This document shows positions 8,817 to 16,901 of a DNA stretch of 64,000 bases, piece by piece (position 1 is the stretch's first letter; each line of letters opens with the position of its first letter). This DNA is from an uncultured Clostridia bacterium (lineage in GTDB: Bacteria > Bacillota > Clostridia > TANB77 > CAG-508). The stretch lies in the NCBI GenBank assembly GCA_949045875.1, contig CARPYP010000006.1:5718-69717 (forward strand). The letters are read 5' to 3'. The notes beneath the pieces were generated by a model. It was not told the origin of the DNA and made no database searches. It saw nothing but the letters and a program-made list of their open reading frames with translations. The position numbers and the translations under genes are program-made.

Positions 8817-9077
8817 ATGAAAACGAAAAAGTTAAATGGCTATTCAAATATTGTTGGTGCTAACATTCAAAAATATAGAGAACAAAAAGGAATTTCCCAA
8901 GTGGAACTATCTAATAAACTTGCTTTATTAGGTGTTACTTTATATCATTCTGATATATCTCGTATTGAAGCTAATACTTTGTTTATTCGTGATTTTGAGC
9001 AGAAAGCCATTTGTGATATTCTTGGAATTACTTACAATCAATTATTTGAAGATACAGCTAAATATTTTGAGTCTTAA
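8817..9077 (+). CDS. XRE-family repressor 2
   Basis: 86 residues, one Cro/C1-type helix-turn-helix (GANIQKYREQKGISQVELSNKL, then YHSDISRIEANT). I start it at ATG 8817 because this aligns exactly with the start of repressor 1; AGGTGAG lies 11 nt upstream. A GTG six codons earlier is possible but has no ribosome site. A perfect terminator follows. The two repressors probably arose by duplication and may recognise related operators. Confidence 0.85.
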   Translation: MKTKKLNGYSNIVGANIQKYREQKGISQVELSNKLALLGVTLYHSDISRIEANTLFIRDFEQKAICDILGITYNQLFEDTAKYFES

Positions 9078-9101
9078 TATTCATACAGTGCTATGAATAT
9101 T
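9076..9101 (+). terminator. Terminator of XRE repressor 2
   Basis: AATATTCATA / TATGAATATT stem with a 6-nt loop followed by a run of T, overlapping the repressor stop codon. Confidence 0.9.
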
Positions 9102-9411
9102 TTTTTGTTTTGCCATTACTGAGTACACAGTTTTTAATAAAAAATATCTTCTCATACTTTTTTTATAGACACAAGTTTATTTATTGAATAAATTTATCTA
9201 CTATTACTCGACCAAATACTATCTTTTGTATCTTACATTTTCTCCTCCTTCCTGAATATTTTATATTTTAATTCATTTATAATTATAGTTAGTTTTTTAT
9301 GATTAGTCAACCCTTGCGTGTTGTAAAATACTCTCTATTATGTGTATATCTAAATAATGAATATTTATGTACTAATTTTCATTAAAAAAAGAACTAGATT
9401 ATTCTAGTCCT
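9102..9411. other. Intergenic region with a strong minus-strand promoter and no conventional gene
   Basis: 310 bp without a supported protein gene. The minus strand has a near-perfect promoter (9282-9310), an AAGGAGGAG site and then ATG directly followed by TAA (9238-9233). Downstream sequence to 9102 has stops in all three minus frames within short distance, so any transcript is a leader or small RNA. Confidence 0.5.
9282..9310 (-). promoter_or_regulatory. Strong sigma-A-type promoter, minus strand
   Basis: TTGACT (9310-9305), 17-nt spacer, TATAAT (9287-9282). It is one of the best vegetative promoters in the window yet drives no recognisable gene. Confidence 0.65.
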
Positions 9412-9744
9412 TTATATTCTATCATTCAAAGCATTGTATATTGCAATATTCGTTAACTTATATACAGATATTCCATACTTTGCTCTTAACTTTTCTAACT
9501 CTCTATAAAATCCTTCTCTTCTCGAAAAATTATGAGCCTCTACAATTTCATCTTCTGCTCTTTCATATAATTTAACTTTTTCTGTTTTAATTAAATTTTC
9601 TATTGATATATTTACCAAATTACTTATATTTGTATCATATTCTTCTACAATTTTTTGTAAACCTTCATACAATGTATTATCTATTTCTATTCTTCGTCTT
9701 AAAATTTTATCTTTTTTCCATAATCGTTCTTCAAATATACTCAT
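9412..9744 (-). CDS. Putative ribbon-helix-helix DNA-binding protein
   Basis: 110 residues. The segment RRRIEIDNTLYEGLQKIVEEYDTNISNLV followed by a short helix resembles a ribbon-helix-helix (CopG/MetJ type) strand and helix pair. The second half repeats a weaker version (LRAKYGISVYKLTNIAIYNAL), suggesting internal duplication. GGAGGTTGA precedes the ATG. TATAAT lies about 25 bp upstream at the left of 9766. A role in element regulation is plausible but unproven. Confidence 0.6.
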   Translation of the reverse strand: MSIFEERLWKKDKILRRRIEIDNTLYEGLQKIVEEYDTNISNLVNISIENLIKTEKVKLYERAEDEIVEAHNFSRREGFYRELEKLRAKYGISVYKLTNIAIYNALNDRI

Positions 9745-9946
9745 TTCAACCTCCCTGCTACACTATTATAACGTAAATAAAATATCCTTTTAACTCTTTT
9801 ATGTAATGTATTTTATATTTTTATATAATGTATTATGGTGTATGTAAGGGTTGTATAATATTCATTCTTTTCATTAATATTATAATAAATATCTTCTTTT
9901 GTTTACTTTTATTTTGAAACAATAGAAAAGGGAACAATCAGAATAA

Positions 9947-10663
9947 TTATGATACTTTATTTATTACAGTCCTTATAATAGTTCTTGTATCTGGCTTTGT
10001 ATCATTGTAATAATGAAAATACTTTTTCAACTTTTCTATTTCACATTGACAATACATTTTATCAGTAGCTCTTACTATATTATTTTTTACATTATGAACT
10101 GATGTATTATTAAATTCTGCTACAAAAGGATATACATCTGTCTTTAGATTATTAAAGTCTTTATTTGGCATATTAATAATAATATATTCTATTGCTGTAA
10201 CTAAATATTGTGTTCCTAAATTAGACATATCATAATTTAAATTAAGAATTTCGTTAATAATCCTTTCTTTTACTGTATATTCTACTTCTATTTTATTTTT
10301 CAATTCTATCAATTCATTTATCTTTTTTATAATTTCATTCATATTGATATTTTTATATATTATAGAAAAAATTATATCATTTATACATAATTTATTATAA
10401 TTGTATAAATTTTCTGATATTACTATAATAGATTTTTTATATTTTTCCTTATCTTTTAGTAGTTTTATAAATTCAATTTCTGTATTTATATTTAAACTTA
10501 ATATAACTATATCTATATCATTCCTATTATTCAATATATTCAAAGCCTTCTTTTCATTTTCCACTATATTATAAACCTGTATATCTTGATTTGTTTTATT
10601 TATATTATTCATTATTTTAATTGCGTATTCTAAATTGTCATCTACGATTAATATTTTTATCAT
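9947..10663 (-). CDS. Spo0A-like regulator with a degenerate receiver
   Basis: 238 residues. The C-terminal 115 residues align with the Spo0A DNA-binding domain, including YLVTAIEYII, then VYPFVAEFNNTSVHNVKNNIVRATD, which matches the family pattern VLYPDIAKKFNTT.SRVERAIRHAIE, and a final helix. The N-terminal receiver keeps acidic residues D8/D9 but has Ser56 where the phosphoacceptor Asp should be (VILSLN). It may therefore bind 0A-like boxes without phosphorylation, or compete with host Spo0A. It lies 20 bp after the anti-sigma gene and may be its operon partner. Confidence 0.82.
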   Translation of the reverse strand: MIKILIVDDNLEYAIKIMNNINKTNQDIQVYNIVENEKKALNILNNRNDIDIVILSLNINTEIEFIKLLKDKEKYKKSIIVISENLYNYNKLCINDIIFSIIYKNINMNEIIKKINELIELKNKIEVEYTVKERIINEILNLNYDMSNLGTQYLVTAIEYIIINMPNKDFNNLKTDVYPFVAEFNNTSVHNVKNNIVRATDKMYCQCEIEKLKKYFHYYNDTKPDTRTIIRTVINKVS

Positions 10664-10683
10664 TATTCTTTCTTATATGCTCC

Positions 10684-11634
10684 TTAATCATATAATTCTA
10701 TTCTCTTAAAATTTGTAGTATCATAATTTATATTCAATTTTTCTTCTGTTACAACATTTCTTTCAAAAACAAATGATGTTTCCCTGTAAAACTTTTCATT
10801 ACTTTCTATTAGTCTTATATCAGTTAAGTTATTTTTATCAATCCAATATTCATTGTAATTTATTTCGTTACCCTCTCTATAAACATACCATTCTCTTTCT
10901 TCAAAAAATTTTATTTCCATATCCTTATAATCTATATTCTTAAAGTCATCTAAACTTGCATGATATCCTATATCGTCTAATATATATTTATTATCAACAT
11001 AAGAAGAATGTTTAATAACATCTGTACTATTTTCATCATTAATGTGTATTTCTTTAATACTATTATCATTAATATCTATTTCTGTAATTTTATCTGAACC
11101 TATTTCGCCATATCTTACTTTTTCAGTTTTATCTGCATTCATACTTTTAAAATTTTCATATATTTTGAATTTACTATCTTTACAATAAATATCATTACTT
11201 ATTTCAAAACTTCCTGTTTCAAAATAATTTTTGTATATATTTTTTTGAGTCAAATGATAATTGTCTAATTTCATATTTTCATCGTAAATTTCTTGAATAT
11301 TATCATATAAAGTCTTATTAAATTCTTTATATATTGTACAGCCTAAAAATATTATAGCTATTATTGATATAATAATACTACTAACTTGTAATATACCTTT
11401 ATGCATTTGTAGCTTTTTATTGACCTTTTTTATTTTTTCCACTTCAATTTTAGTATCATTTTTTAACTTGTCTTCTTCTTTAACAATATCCATTTTCATA
11501 ATATCTAATTTATTTTTGCAATTACTACACTCTTTTATATGTTCTTCTATAAATTCTTTTGTGTCATTAGTTACATCATCTTCTACATATATGGGAAGTA
11601 AGTCTAATACAATATTACAAATCTTTTTATTCAT
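10684..11634 (-). CDS. Zinc-finger anti-sigma factor, membrane-anchored
   Basis: 316 residues. The cytoplasmic part holds the H-x3-C-x2-C zinc motif (HIKECSNCKNK, about 33-43) of ZAS-type anti-sigma factors. One membrane helix (about 86-104) is followed by an extracellular domain of some 200 residues with no recognised fold. Its start overlaps the end of the ECF sigma gene by 8 bp, the standard arrangement for a sigma/anti-sigma pair. It should hold the sigma factor at the membrane until an outside signal releases it. Confidence 0.88.
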   Translation of the reverse strand: MNKKICNIVLDLLPIYVEDDVTNDTKEFIEEHIKECSNCKNKLDIMKMDIVKEEDKLKNDTKIEVEKIKKVNKKLQMHKGILQVSSIIISIIAIIFLGCTIYKEFNKTLYDNIQEIYDENMKLDNYHLTQKNIYKNYFETGSFEISNDIYCKDSKFKIYENFKSMNADKTEKVRYGEIGSDKITEIDINDNSIKEIHINDENSTDVIKHSSYVDNKYILDDIGYHASLDDFKNIDYKDMEIKFFEEREWYVYREGNEINYNEYWIDKNNLTDIRLIESNEKFYRETSFVFERNVVTEEKLNINYDTTNFKRIELYD

Positions 11635-12100
11635 TTTCCAATTCCTCCTTTAATTTTAATTTACCTCTATAAAACCTAGTTCTTGCCCATTGTTCAGATT
11701 TATTAAATAAATTTCCTATTTCTTTAAAAGTTAAATTTGAATGCATTTTTATAAGCAAAATTTCTTTAGTTGTGGAATCTAATTTGTTTATCTCTTGATA
11801 AACTCTTAATAATTCTTGTTTATCTTCTATATTTTCAAAATCCGAATTATAAAGTGTATTTTCTTCTAAAGGAACAAATTCTATTTTACTTTTTCTTTTT
11901 AAATAATTATTCCAATTGTTTTTTGCTATTTTACACAACCATGTATAAATACTACTATTTCCTTTAAAACTCTCTGTATTTTTCATTGCATTATAAAATG
12001 TATCTTGTAATATTTCCTCAGCTATATCATTATTTTTGCATAATGAATAAATATATTTATATATCTTTGAAGCATATTTTTCATACATTTCTTCATTCAC
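11627..12100 (-). CDS. ECF-type sigma factor
   Basis: 157 residues with region 2 (YKYIYSLCKNNDIAEEILQDTF, then TWLCKIAKNNWNNYLKRK) and region 4 (LDSTTKEILLIKMHSNLTFKEIGNLFNKSEQWARTRFYRGK). The start is GTG 12100 with GGGGAG close upstream. The promoter ahead of it (12121-12150) has an ECF-type signature that recurs exactly before the glycosyltransferase gene, so I infer autoregulation plus control of that gene. Confidence 0.92.
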   Translation of the reverse strand: MNEEMYEKYASKIYKYIYSLCKNNDIAEEILQDTFYNAMKNTESFKGNSSIYTWLCKIAKNNWNNYLKRKSKIEFVPLEENTLYNSDFENIEDKQELLRVYQEINKLDSTTKEILLIKMHSNLTFKEIGNLFNKSEQWARTRFYRGKLKLKEELENE

Positions 12101-12120
12101 AAATACTCCCCCTCATGTAT

Positions 12121-12150
12121 ATAGACAACTGAAAACTAAAAATGTTACAA
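12121..12150 (-). promoter_or_regulatory. ECF-type promoter of the sigma/anti-sigma operon
   Basis: TTGTAAC (12150-12144), 17-nt spacer counted from TGTAAC, GTCTAT (12126-12121), then ATACATGAG. The same elements with the same spacing occur at 13861-13890. Confidence 0.7.
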
Positions 12151-12237
12151 AAATTTTAAATAAAATTGTTTTTTTTGTATTTTTTACTTTAATTATTGTA
12201 TAATTATAACATAGTCTAATTTTTGCATAGGCATTTA

Positions 12238-13785
12238 CTAATTGTCATTATATATTATTTTATAATCTCCTATTCTATAGCTATTTAATTCTGTATGATA
12301 ATCTTCAAATTTTACATATATAATAATTGCTTCATCATCATTTAAATTATCTATTTTTTCTTTTAATTTATTATCATTTTTAATTTCTGTATATATTTTA
12401 TTATCATCATGATTAAAATCTAAATATAATCTTAGATTACCATCATCCATTATATTATCATAAAACACTTCTTTTTTATCTGTATTTTTCACATAACTTA
12501 ATGCTTGGTAAAATCCTTTTGAAAAACAGACTGATTTATCAATTACATTAGAATAATATGAATAGAAATATATATTATAACTTATAAATAGTATCACATA
12601 AATACTAATAGTTATGACTATATATGCTTTTTTATATTTAATATATTCATAAATTATATATATTCCCTTTGCTGATAAAATCAATAATATATACCATACT
12701 GAATTCAATCTGTTTATATTAGTGTTGTTTATAATAAATCCTGTTAATATACTTATACTCAACCATATAAGCACTAAAAATAATTCTATATTTATTTTCT
12801 TCTTTTCTTTTGCTATAGTTTTAATAATACTTATAATAATTACTATTATAAATACAATCGTTATATGATATGTAGTTCCAAATATAGCTGATGAATTCCA
12901 TTCTTCTCCATCTGATTGTATAAACATTACTCCTATTGTTGCAATTATGTTATTAAATAACTGAGATAGTTTGTTATCAGAAAAAAATAACATATCTTGA
13001 GTTCTTGATAAATTAGGATAATATGGAATAGTTATATTGAAAATTTTTATTTGTGTATTTATATGTAAAGCATTTATTGCAAACATTAGTATTATAGGCA
13101 TTGCAAATACTAAAAATAAAATAATGCAAATTATTGCATTTTTATAATTTATAATTTTATTCTTAACTAAATAAATGCAAAATATTAATAGGAATAATGG
13201 TACAAAATATATTGCCACTCCATAACAATATAATGTTATTGCATAAAATATCATTGAAATATATATTAGTTTATTATTACTTTTTGTAATTCCTGTATAT
13301 AGTAAATCCATTGCTATTAATAAAAAATGTGGAAACATATTACAGTCTAATGCCCAAATAGACTGTAATATATGCCAAGGAGAAATTACAAGTACAGCTA
13401 GTCCAATTAGAGCAATTTTTTCATTCTTTGTAATTTTCTTCGTAAAATCGTAAAACACAAATAGTGATATTATACTAACAATTAACATAGGTAATCTTGC
13501 TGTAAATAATGAATAGTTAAAAATCTTAAAAATTAATGCCATTAAATATAATAGCATCACACTTTGTCCTCCCCATCCTTGCAAATAGACAGGAAATGAT
13601 ATTCCATTTGCATCTTTACCAGTATCTGCTATGTCTTTGGCATTTATAATTGTCATTATTTCATCACCATTTATTTCTGAAATTGCATTTGGAAAATTAA
13701 CAATTCTTATTATAATTCCTATATTTATTAGTATTATAAATATTATTTTTTTCTTATCTAAATACTTCTTTTTATTATCTTTCAT
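12238..13785 (-). CDS. GT-C fold membrane glycosyltransferase (ArnT/PMT-like)
   Basis: 515 residues with 10 or more predicted membrane helices and a catalytic-type Asp-Glu pair (D41-E42 in INGDEIM) in the first outer loop, as in ArnT, PMT and related lipid-linked sugar transferases. The C-terminal 100 residues form a soluble outer domain. A family 39/83-type enzyme moves a sugar from a polyprenyl carrier to protein or cell-wall polymer outside the membrane; the acceptor is unknown. GGGAGG precedes the ATG. Its promoter copies that of the ECF sigma factor, so it is probably the main target of that regulon. Confidence 0.85.
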   Translation of the reverse strand: MKDNKKKYLDKKKIIFIILINIGIIIRIVNFPNAISEINGDEIMTIINAKDIADTGKDANGISFPVYLQGWGGQSVMLLYLMALIFKIFNYSLFTARLPMLIVSIISLFVFYDFTKKITKNEKIALIGLAVLVISPWHILQSIWALDCNMFPHFLLIAMDLLYTGITKSNNKLIYISMIFYAITLYCYGVAIYFVPLFLLIFCIYLVKNKIINYKNAIICIILFLVFAMPIILMFAINALHINTQIKIFNITIPYYPNLSRTQDMLFFSDNKLSQLFNNIIATIGVMFIQSDGEEWNSSAIFGTTYHITIVFIIVIIISIIKTIAKEKKKINIELFLVLIWLSISILTGFIINNTNINRLNSVWYILLILSAKGIYIIYEYIKYKKAYIVITISIYVILFISYNIYFYSYYSNVIDKSVCFSKGFYQALSYVKNTDKKEVFYDNIMDDGNLRLYLDFNHDDNKIYTEIKNDNKLKEKIDNLNDDEAIIIYVKFEDYHTELNSYRIGDYKIIYNDN

Positions 13786-13860
13786 TCTCTATTTATCCTC
13801 CCACAGATTATTATTTTTTATTTGCTATAATTTGACAATTTACAATTTTTTCTCATATAT

Positions 13861-13890
13861 ATAGACATCTAACTCTACAAAAAGTTACAA
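13861..13890 (-). promoter_or_regulatory. ECF-type promoter of the glycosyltransferase gene
   Basis: TTGTAAC (13890-13884), 17-nt spacer from TGTAAC, GTCTAT (13866-13861), followed by ATATATGAG. Nearly identical to the promoter at 12121-12150, while the spacers differ. Confidence 0.7.
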
Positions 13891-14059
13891 AAAAATAAAA
13901 TTTGTGTCTAAATGTGTCTTTTTATGTTGTTATTTATTATTTGTGTTATTATTTATATGAGAAATTAAGCAATAATAATTGTTTGTTTAGGTAGATTAGA
14001 AACTTCTTGTTTCTTTTCTATATAATAGCTGTGGAGCCACCAATAAAGGAGAATTTATT

Positions 14060-14526
14060 ATGTTAAAGAAATTATTTGCGTTCCTTCTTACAGCATCACT
14101 TATGACTGCTATGCCTCTTGAGGTTTTCGCTGCAGAACCCGATACAAATGGAGTTATCCCTGAAGTTACAGTTACTTCTGAGGATGATGGAATTGTTCCA
14201 TATTCAAGCATATCGGGTTATTACAGTGGAACTGTTACTCCTCAGAATCCAAAGGTTTCAGTACCTTTAAATAGTGATGGTTCTGGTGGAGTTGGCATAA
14301 CTATTGTGACTGAATGTTCAGTAACGGAACCTATCAGAGTGACTGCAACTGCGTACGGTGGTAGCAAGAATGCTACATTTATTGATAGCAAAAAAATAAT
14401 CTCATTAGCACAAATGGTACGTATTACTTCGTGGACGGTATAACTCACTATGGAAACAATTCTGTTCTTTTTACTTTTTCTAATCTTCATCAGAATATGA
14501 AAGTAACCATTCACATTTATGGATAA
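14060..14526 (+). CDS. Small secreted protein, interrupted by a -1 frameshift in an A7 tract
   Basis: Starts at ATG 14060 after AAAGGAG. A signal peptide covers residues 1-25 (cleavage after VFAA). The first frame ends at 14443 (127 residues), but the last codons look random. Reading one base back at the A7 tract (14390-14396) gives a continuation ending at 14526 with sensible beta-strand sequence (NGTYYFVDGITHYGNNSVLF and ending IHIYG). A total of 155 residues results if one A is added. It has higher GC than its neighbours. It could be a decayed gene, a sequencing error, or slippage-controlled. This lesion differs from the CGG type found elsewhere. Confidence 0.65.
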
Positions 14527-14586
14527 TGTGAAATAAGACAGAGCAAAACTAATTGAAACTATAAACCCATCCACAGCTATTATTTT

Positions 14587-14608
14587 GAGGAACGATAAAT
14601 CGTTCCTC
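14587..14608 (+). terminator. Terminator after the secreted protein gene
   Basis: GAGGAACGAT / ATCGTTCCTC hairpin followed by a T-rich stretch, 60 bp after the shifted-frame stop codon. Confidence 0.75.
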
Positions 14609-14724
14609 ATTTTCTATTTTCTTATACATTTGCTAATATATTTAATTTTTCGACACTCCTTGACATTATTAAATAACTTTGATAAATTATTTACAATATA
14701 TTTGTGAAAGGGGGTTATATCATA

Positions 14725-15000
14725 ATGAATAAAAGTGAATTAGTAGCAAGTATTGCTCAAAAAGTAGGTTCTTCAAAAAAATCTGCTGAAGAAAATTTAG
14801 ATACTTTAATTGAAATAATTTCTGAGGAATTAAAAAATAAAGGTAAAATTCAACTTGTTGGATTTGGCTCTTTTGAAACAAGAAAACGATCTGATAGAAA
14901 GGGTAAGAATCCTAGAACTGGCGAAGAATTAAGAATACCAGCATCTACTGTTCCTGTGTTCAAAGCAGGTAAAGTGTTAAAAGACGCTGTAAATAAATAA
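14725..15000 (+). CDS. HU-family nucleoid protein
   Basis: 91 residues, complete HU/IHF pattern: MNKSELVASIAQKVGSSKK, central GKIQLVGFGSFETRKR, the DNA-binding arm with RKGKNPRTGEELRIPAS, and the ending VFKAGKVLKDAVN. ATG 14725 is chosen (AGGGGG nine bases upstream) rather than the earlier in-frame GTG. HU proteins bend DNA and often assist recombination and transfer complexes; here it may serve the element rather than the chromosome. It converges with the transfer operon and shares its terminator. Confidence 0.92.
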   Translation: MNKSELVASIAQKVGSSKKSAEENLDTLIEIISEELKNKGKIQLVGFGSFETRKRSDRKGKNPRTGEELRIPASTVPVFKAGKVLKDAVNK

Positions 15001-15008
15001 AAAATTTT

Positions 15009-15033
15009 GGTACTAACTATCTCAGTTAGTACC
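15009..15033. terminator. Bidirectional terminator between HU and the transfer operon
   Basis: GGTACTAACT / AGTTAGTACC stem, 5-nt loop, T-tract on the plus side and A/T-rich flank on the other. It separates the convergent HU gene and the CHAP hydrolase gene. Confidence 0.9.
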
Positions 15034-15038
15034 TTTTT

Positions 15039-16145
15039 CTATACTCTCCTCTCAGTCAAATATAATGGTGTTCCATAACCATAAATGACATTACTATTAA
15101 TATTATATTCTTTCTGTCTACAAGTATCCCCACTAGAATTTCCTTCTATTGTATAAACTATATCATTTTCCGTTTTTTGTACAATGCCAACATGATCGGC
15201 AAGTCCATCTTGCTCCCAGTCGAAAAATATAATATCTCCAGATTTTGCGATATATCCTCTATCTTTCCATAATCCTTTTTCCTTAAAAAAAGGCACTCCT
15301 TCATATTTACAACTAGAAAATTTAGGTATAGTTCCACTTTCTATATATCCACACTCATTAGCACACCAACTTACAAAAATTGCACACCATTCTACATGCT
15401 CGTTAAATCCATACCACTTCCAAAACTTTTCTCCTCCAACATTTCCAACTTGCCCCATAGCTACTGCAACAATACTACTGTTTTGTTCTGTGCTTTCTCC
15501 AAACATCATTGCACAAGCCATTCCTACAATGCATAATACTAAAATTACAACGAAAGCTATCCACCCTCCTGCTAAAAATAGCGACAACATTGATTTTGCA
15601 GTTACCACTGTTGTTTTTACAGCTTTTATGGTTGCTTTTACTCCTATTTTTATTCCTTTAATTGTTGCCTTTGTTCCTTCTTTAGCACCTTGATATGCTT
15701 TTTTGCTCGTTTTTATTGCTATTTTTTCAGTTTGTTTTGTTGTTTTGTATGCAAATTTTCCTGTTCTTTTTGATGTTTTTATTGTTTTTCTGCCCTGTTT
15801 TAATCTTTTTGTTGTTTCTTTTGCCTTTCTCTTTATTGTTTTATTTGATTTCTTTTGTTTTATTTTTTGTACTGTATAATTTGCATTTTGTTTCGTTTCT
15901 TTTACTGCTTTTTTTGCATATTTTTCTAAATCTACAATTCCTCTATGGTATATCCCTTTTTCTGTTTCTATTATTTTATTTATGCTATATTCATTTGGAT
16001 TATTATTTTCTTTCTCATCTACATTTTCTTTTGTTTTTCCTATATTATTTTTTAATTTTTGTTTATATAATGCTTTTCTATCTAATTTTTTTATAGGTAT
16101 TTTTGCATCTTCCTTTTGTTTTATTCTTCTTTGTATTTCTGTCAA
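15039..16145 (-). CDS. Membrane-anchored CHAP-domain peptidoglycan hydrolase of the transfer system
   Basis: 368 residues. A very basic, lysine-rich N-terminal half (about 1-180, with Thr-Lys repeats) precedes one membrane helix (about 188-214) and an extracellular CHAP domain with catalytic Cys254 (VEWCAIFVSWC) and His318 (ADHVGIV). Such enzymes open the cell wall for the mating channel (Tn916 Orf14/VirB1-like role). The start is TTG 16145 with GGAGG upstream. In the corrected sortase frame the sortase stop codon abuts this ribosome site. Confidence 0.88.
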   Translation of the reverse strand: MTEIQRRIKQKEDAKIPIKKLDRKALYKQKLKNNIGKTKENVDEKENNNPNEYSINKIIETEKGIYHRGIVDLEKYAKKAVKETKQNANYTVQKIKQKKSNKTIKRKAKETTKRLKQGRKTIKTSKRTGKFAYKTTKQTEKIAIKTSKKAYQGAKEGTKATIKGIKIGVKATIKAVKTTVVTAKSMLSLFLAGGWIAFVVILVLCIVGMACAMMFGESTEQNSSIVAVAMGQVGNVGGEKFWKWYGFNEHVEWCAIFVSWCANECGYIESGTIPKFSSCKYEGVPFFKEKGLWKDRGYIAKSGDIIFFDWEQDGLADHVGIVQKTENDIVYTIEGNSSGDTCRQKEYNINSNVIYGYGTPLYLTERRV

Positions 16146-16159
16146 TTACTTCACACCTC

Positions 16160-16901
16160 CTAGATTACTTTTTTTGCTACAACTACTAATCTTCCGATTT
16201 TTGTTTGAGTATTCACAAGTAGATAATGTAATCAACCTATCTCCATATTGTGCTTTTTTTCCTGTATTATAAAAAGAGAGTTCCATACATTTATTTACAA
16301 ATATATTAAACTCTTTTTCATCTTTTAAATTATAATAATTGTAGTAATCAAAACCTTTTGAACTATATGCTACTGTTTTGAATACTGCAATTATTTCATA
16401 TTCTGCATACTCTTTTAAAGTATGAAATTGTATTATACTATGCTCATTGTAATACTTTTCCTTTTTATAATTTTCTAGTTCTCCAAAAACTCTCTTTCCA
16501 TTTATATTATGACCATATATTATTAAGTTGTCGCTTTTTTCTATATCACAATTTTCTGCCATATATGGTGTTCCATTACTTGAATAATTTTTATAAAAAT
16601 TCCTAGTCAGATAATAATTAGGACTATATTTTGATTGCATTATGGGATAATTCATATTTGTATTTTTTATCCTTATCCACCCAACAACATCACTATTGAT
16701 TTTATACAGTTCTTCAAGATTAATTTCATCTTCTTGTATTTGTTCTTTTTCGTTGCCTTCATTGTTTGCAATAACTATCAATTCTTCAAATATTTTCTCT
16801 TGTTTTTTATCTTCTTTACAATCTCTAAAAACAAAGTAACTACTAATAAGCATTATGCCTATTAGTAGTATTATTGTTATTTTATACATGACTTTTTTCA
16901 T
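16160..16901 (-). CDS. srtB: Class B sortase, one CGG +1 frameshift site
   Basis: 246 residues after skipping one C. An N-terminal membrane anchor (5-25) is followed by the sortase domain with His131 (YGHN) and Cys229 (LSTCEYS). The CGG at 16194-16196 replaces codon 236; skipping its C restores NKNGRLVVVAKKVI, the usual last strand carrying the catalytic Arg237. Without the shift the frame reads on into unrelated sequence to 16146. The gene overlaps the virB4 stop by 4 bp. The adhesin at 45976-50112 carries a TPKTG-type signal and is the likely substrate. Confidence 0.88.

Noticed and set aside
14242..14610. 122-codon minus-strand frame opposite the secreted protein gene
   Set aside because: Antisense of a real gene and its terminator; no start signal.
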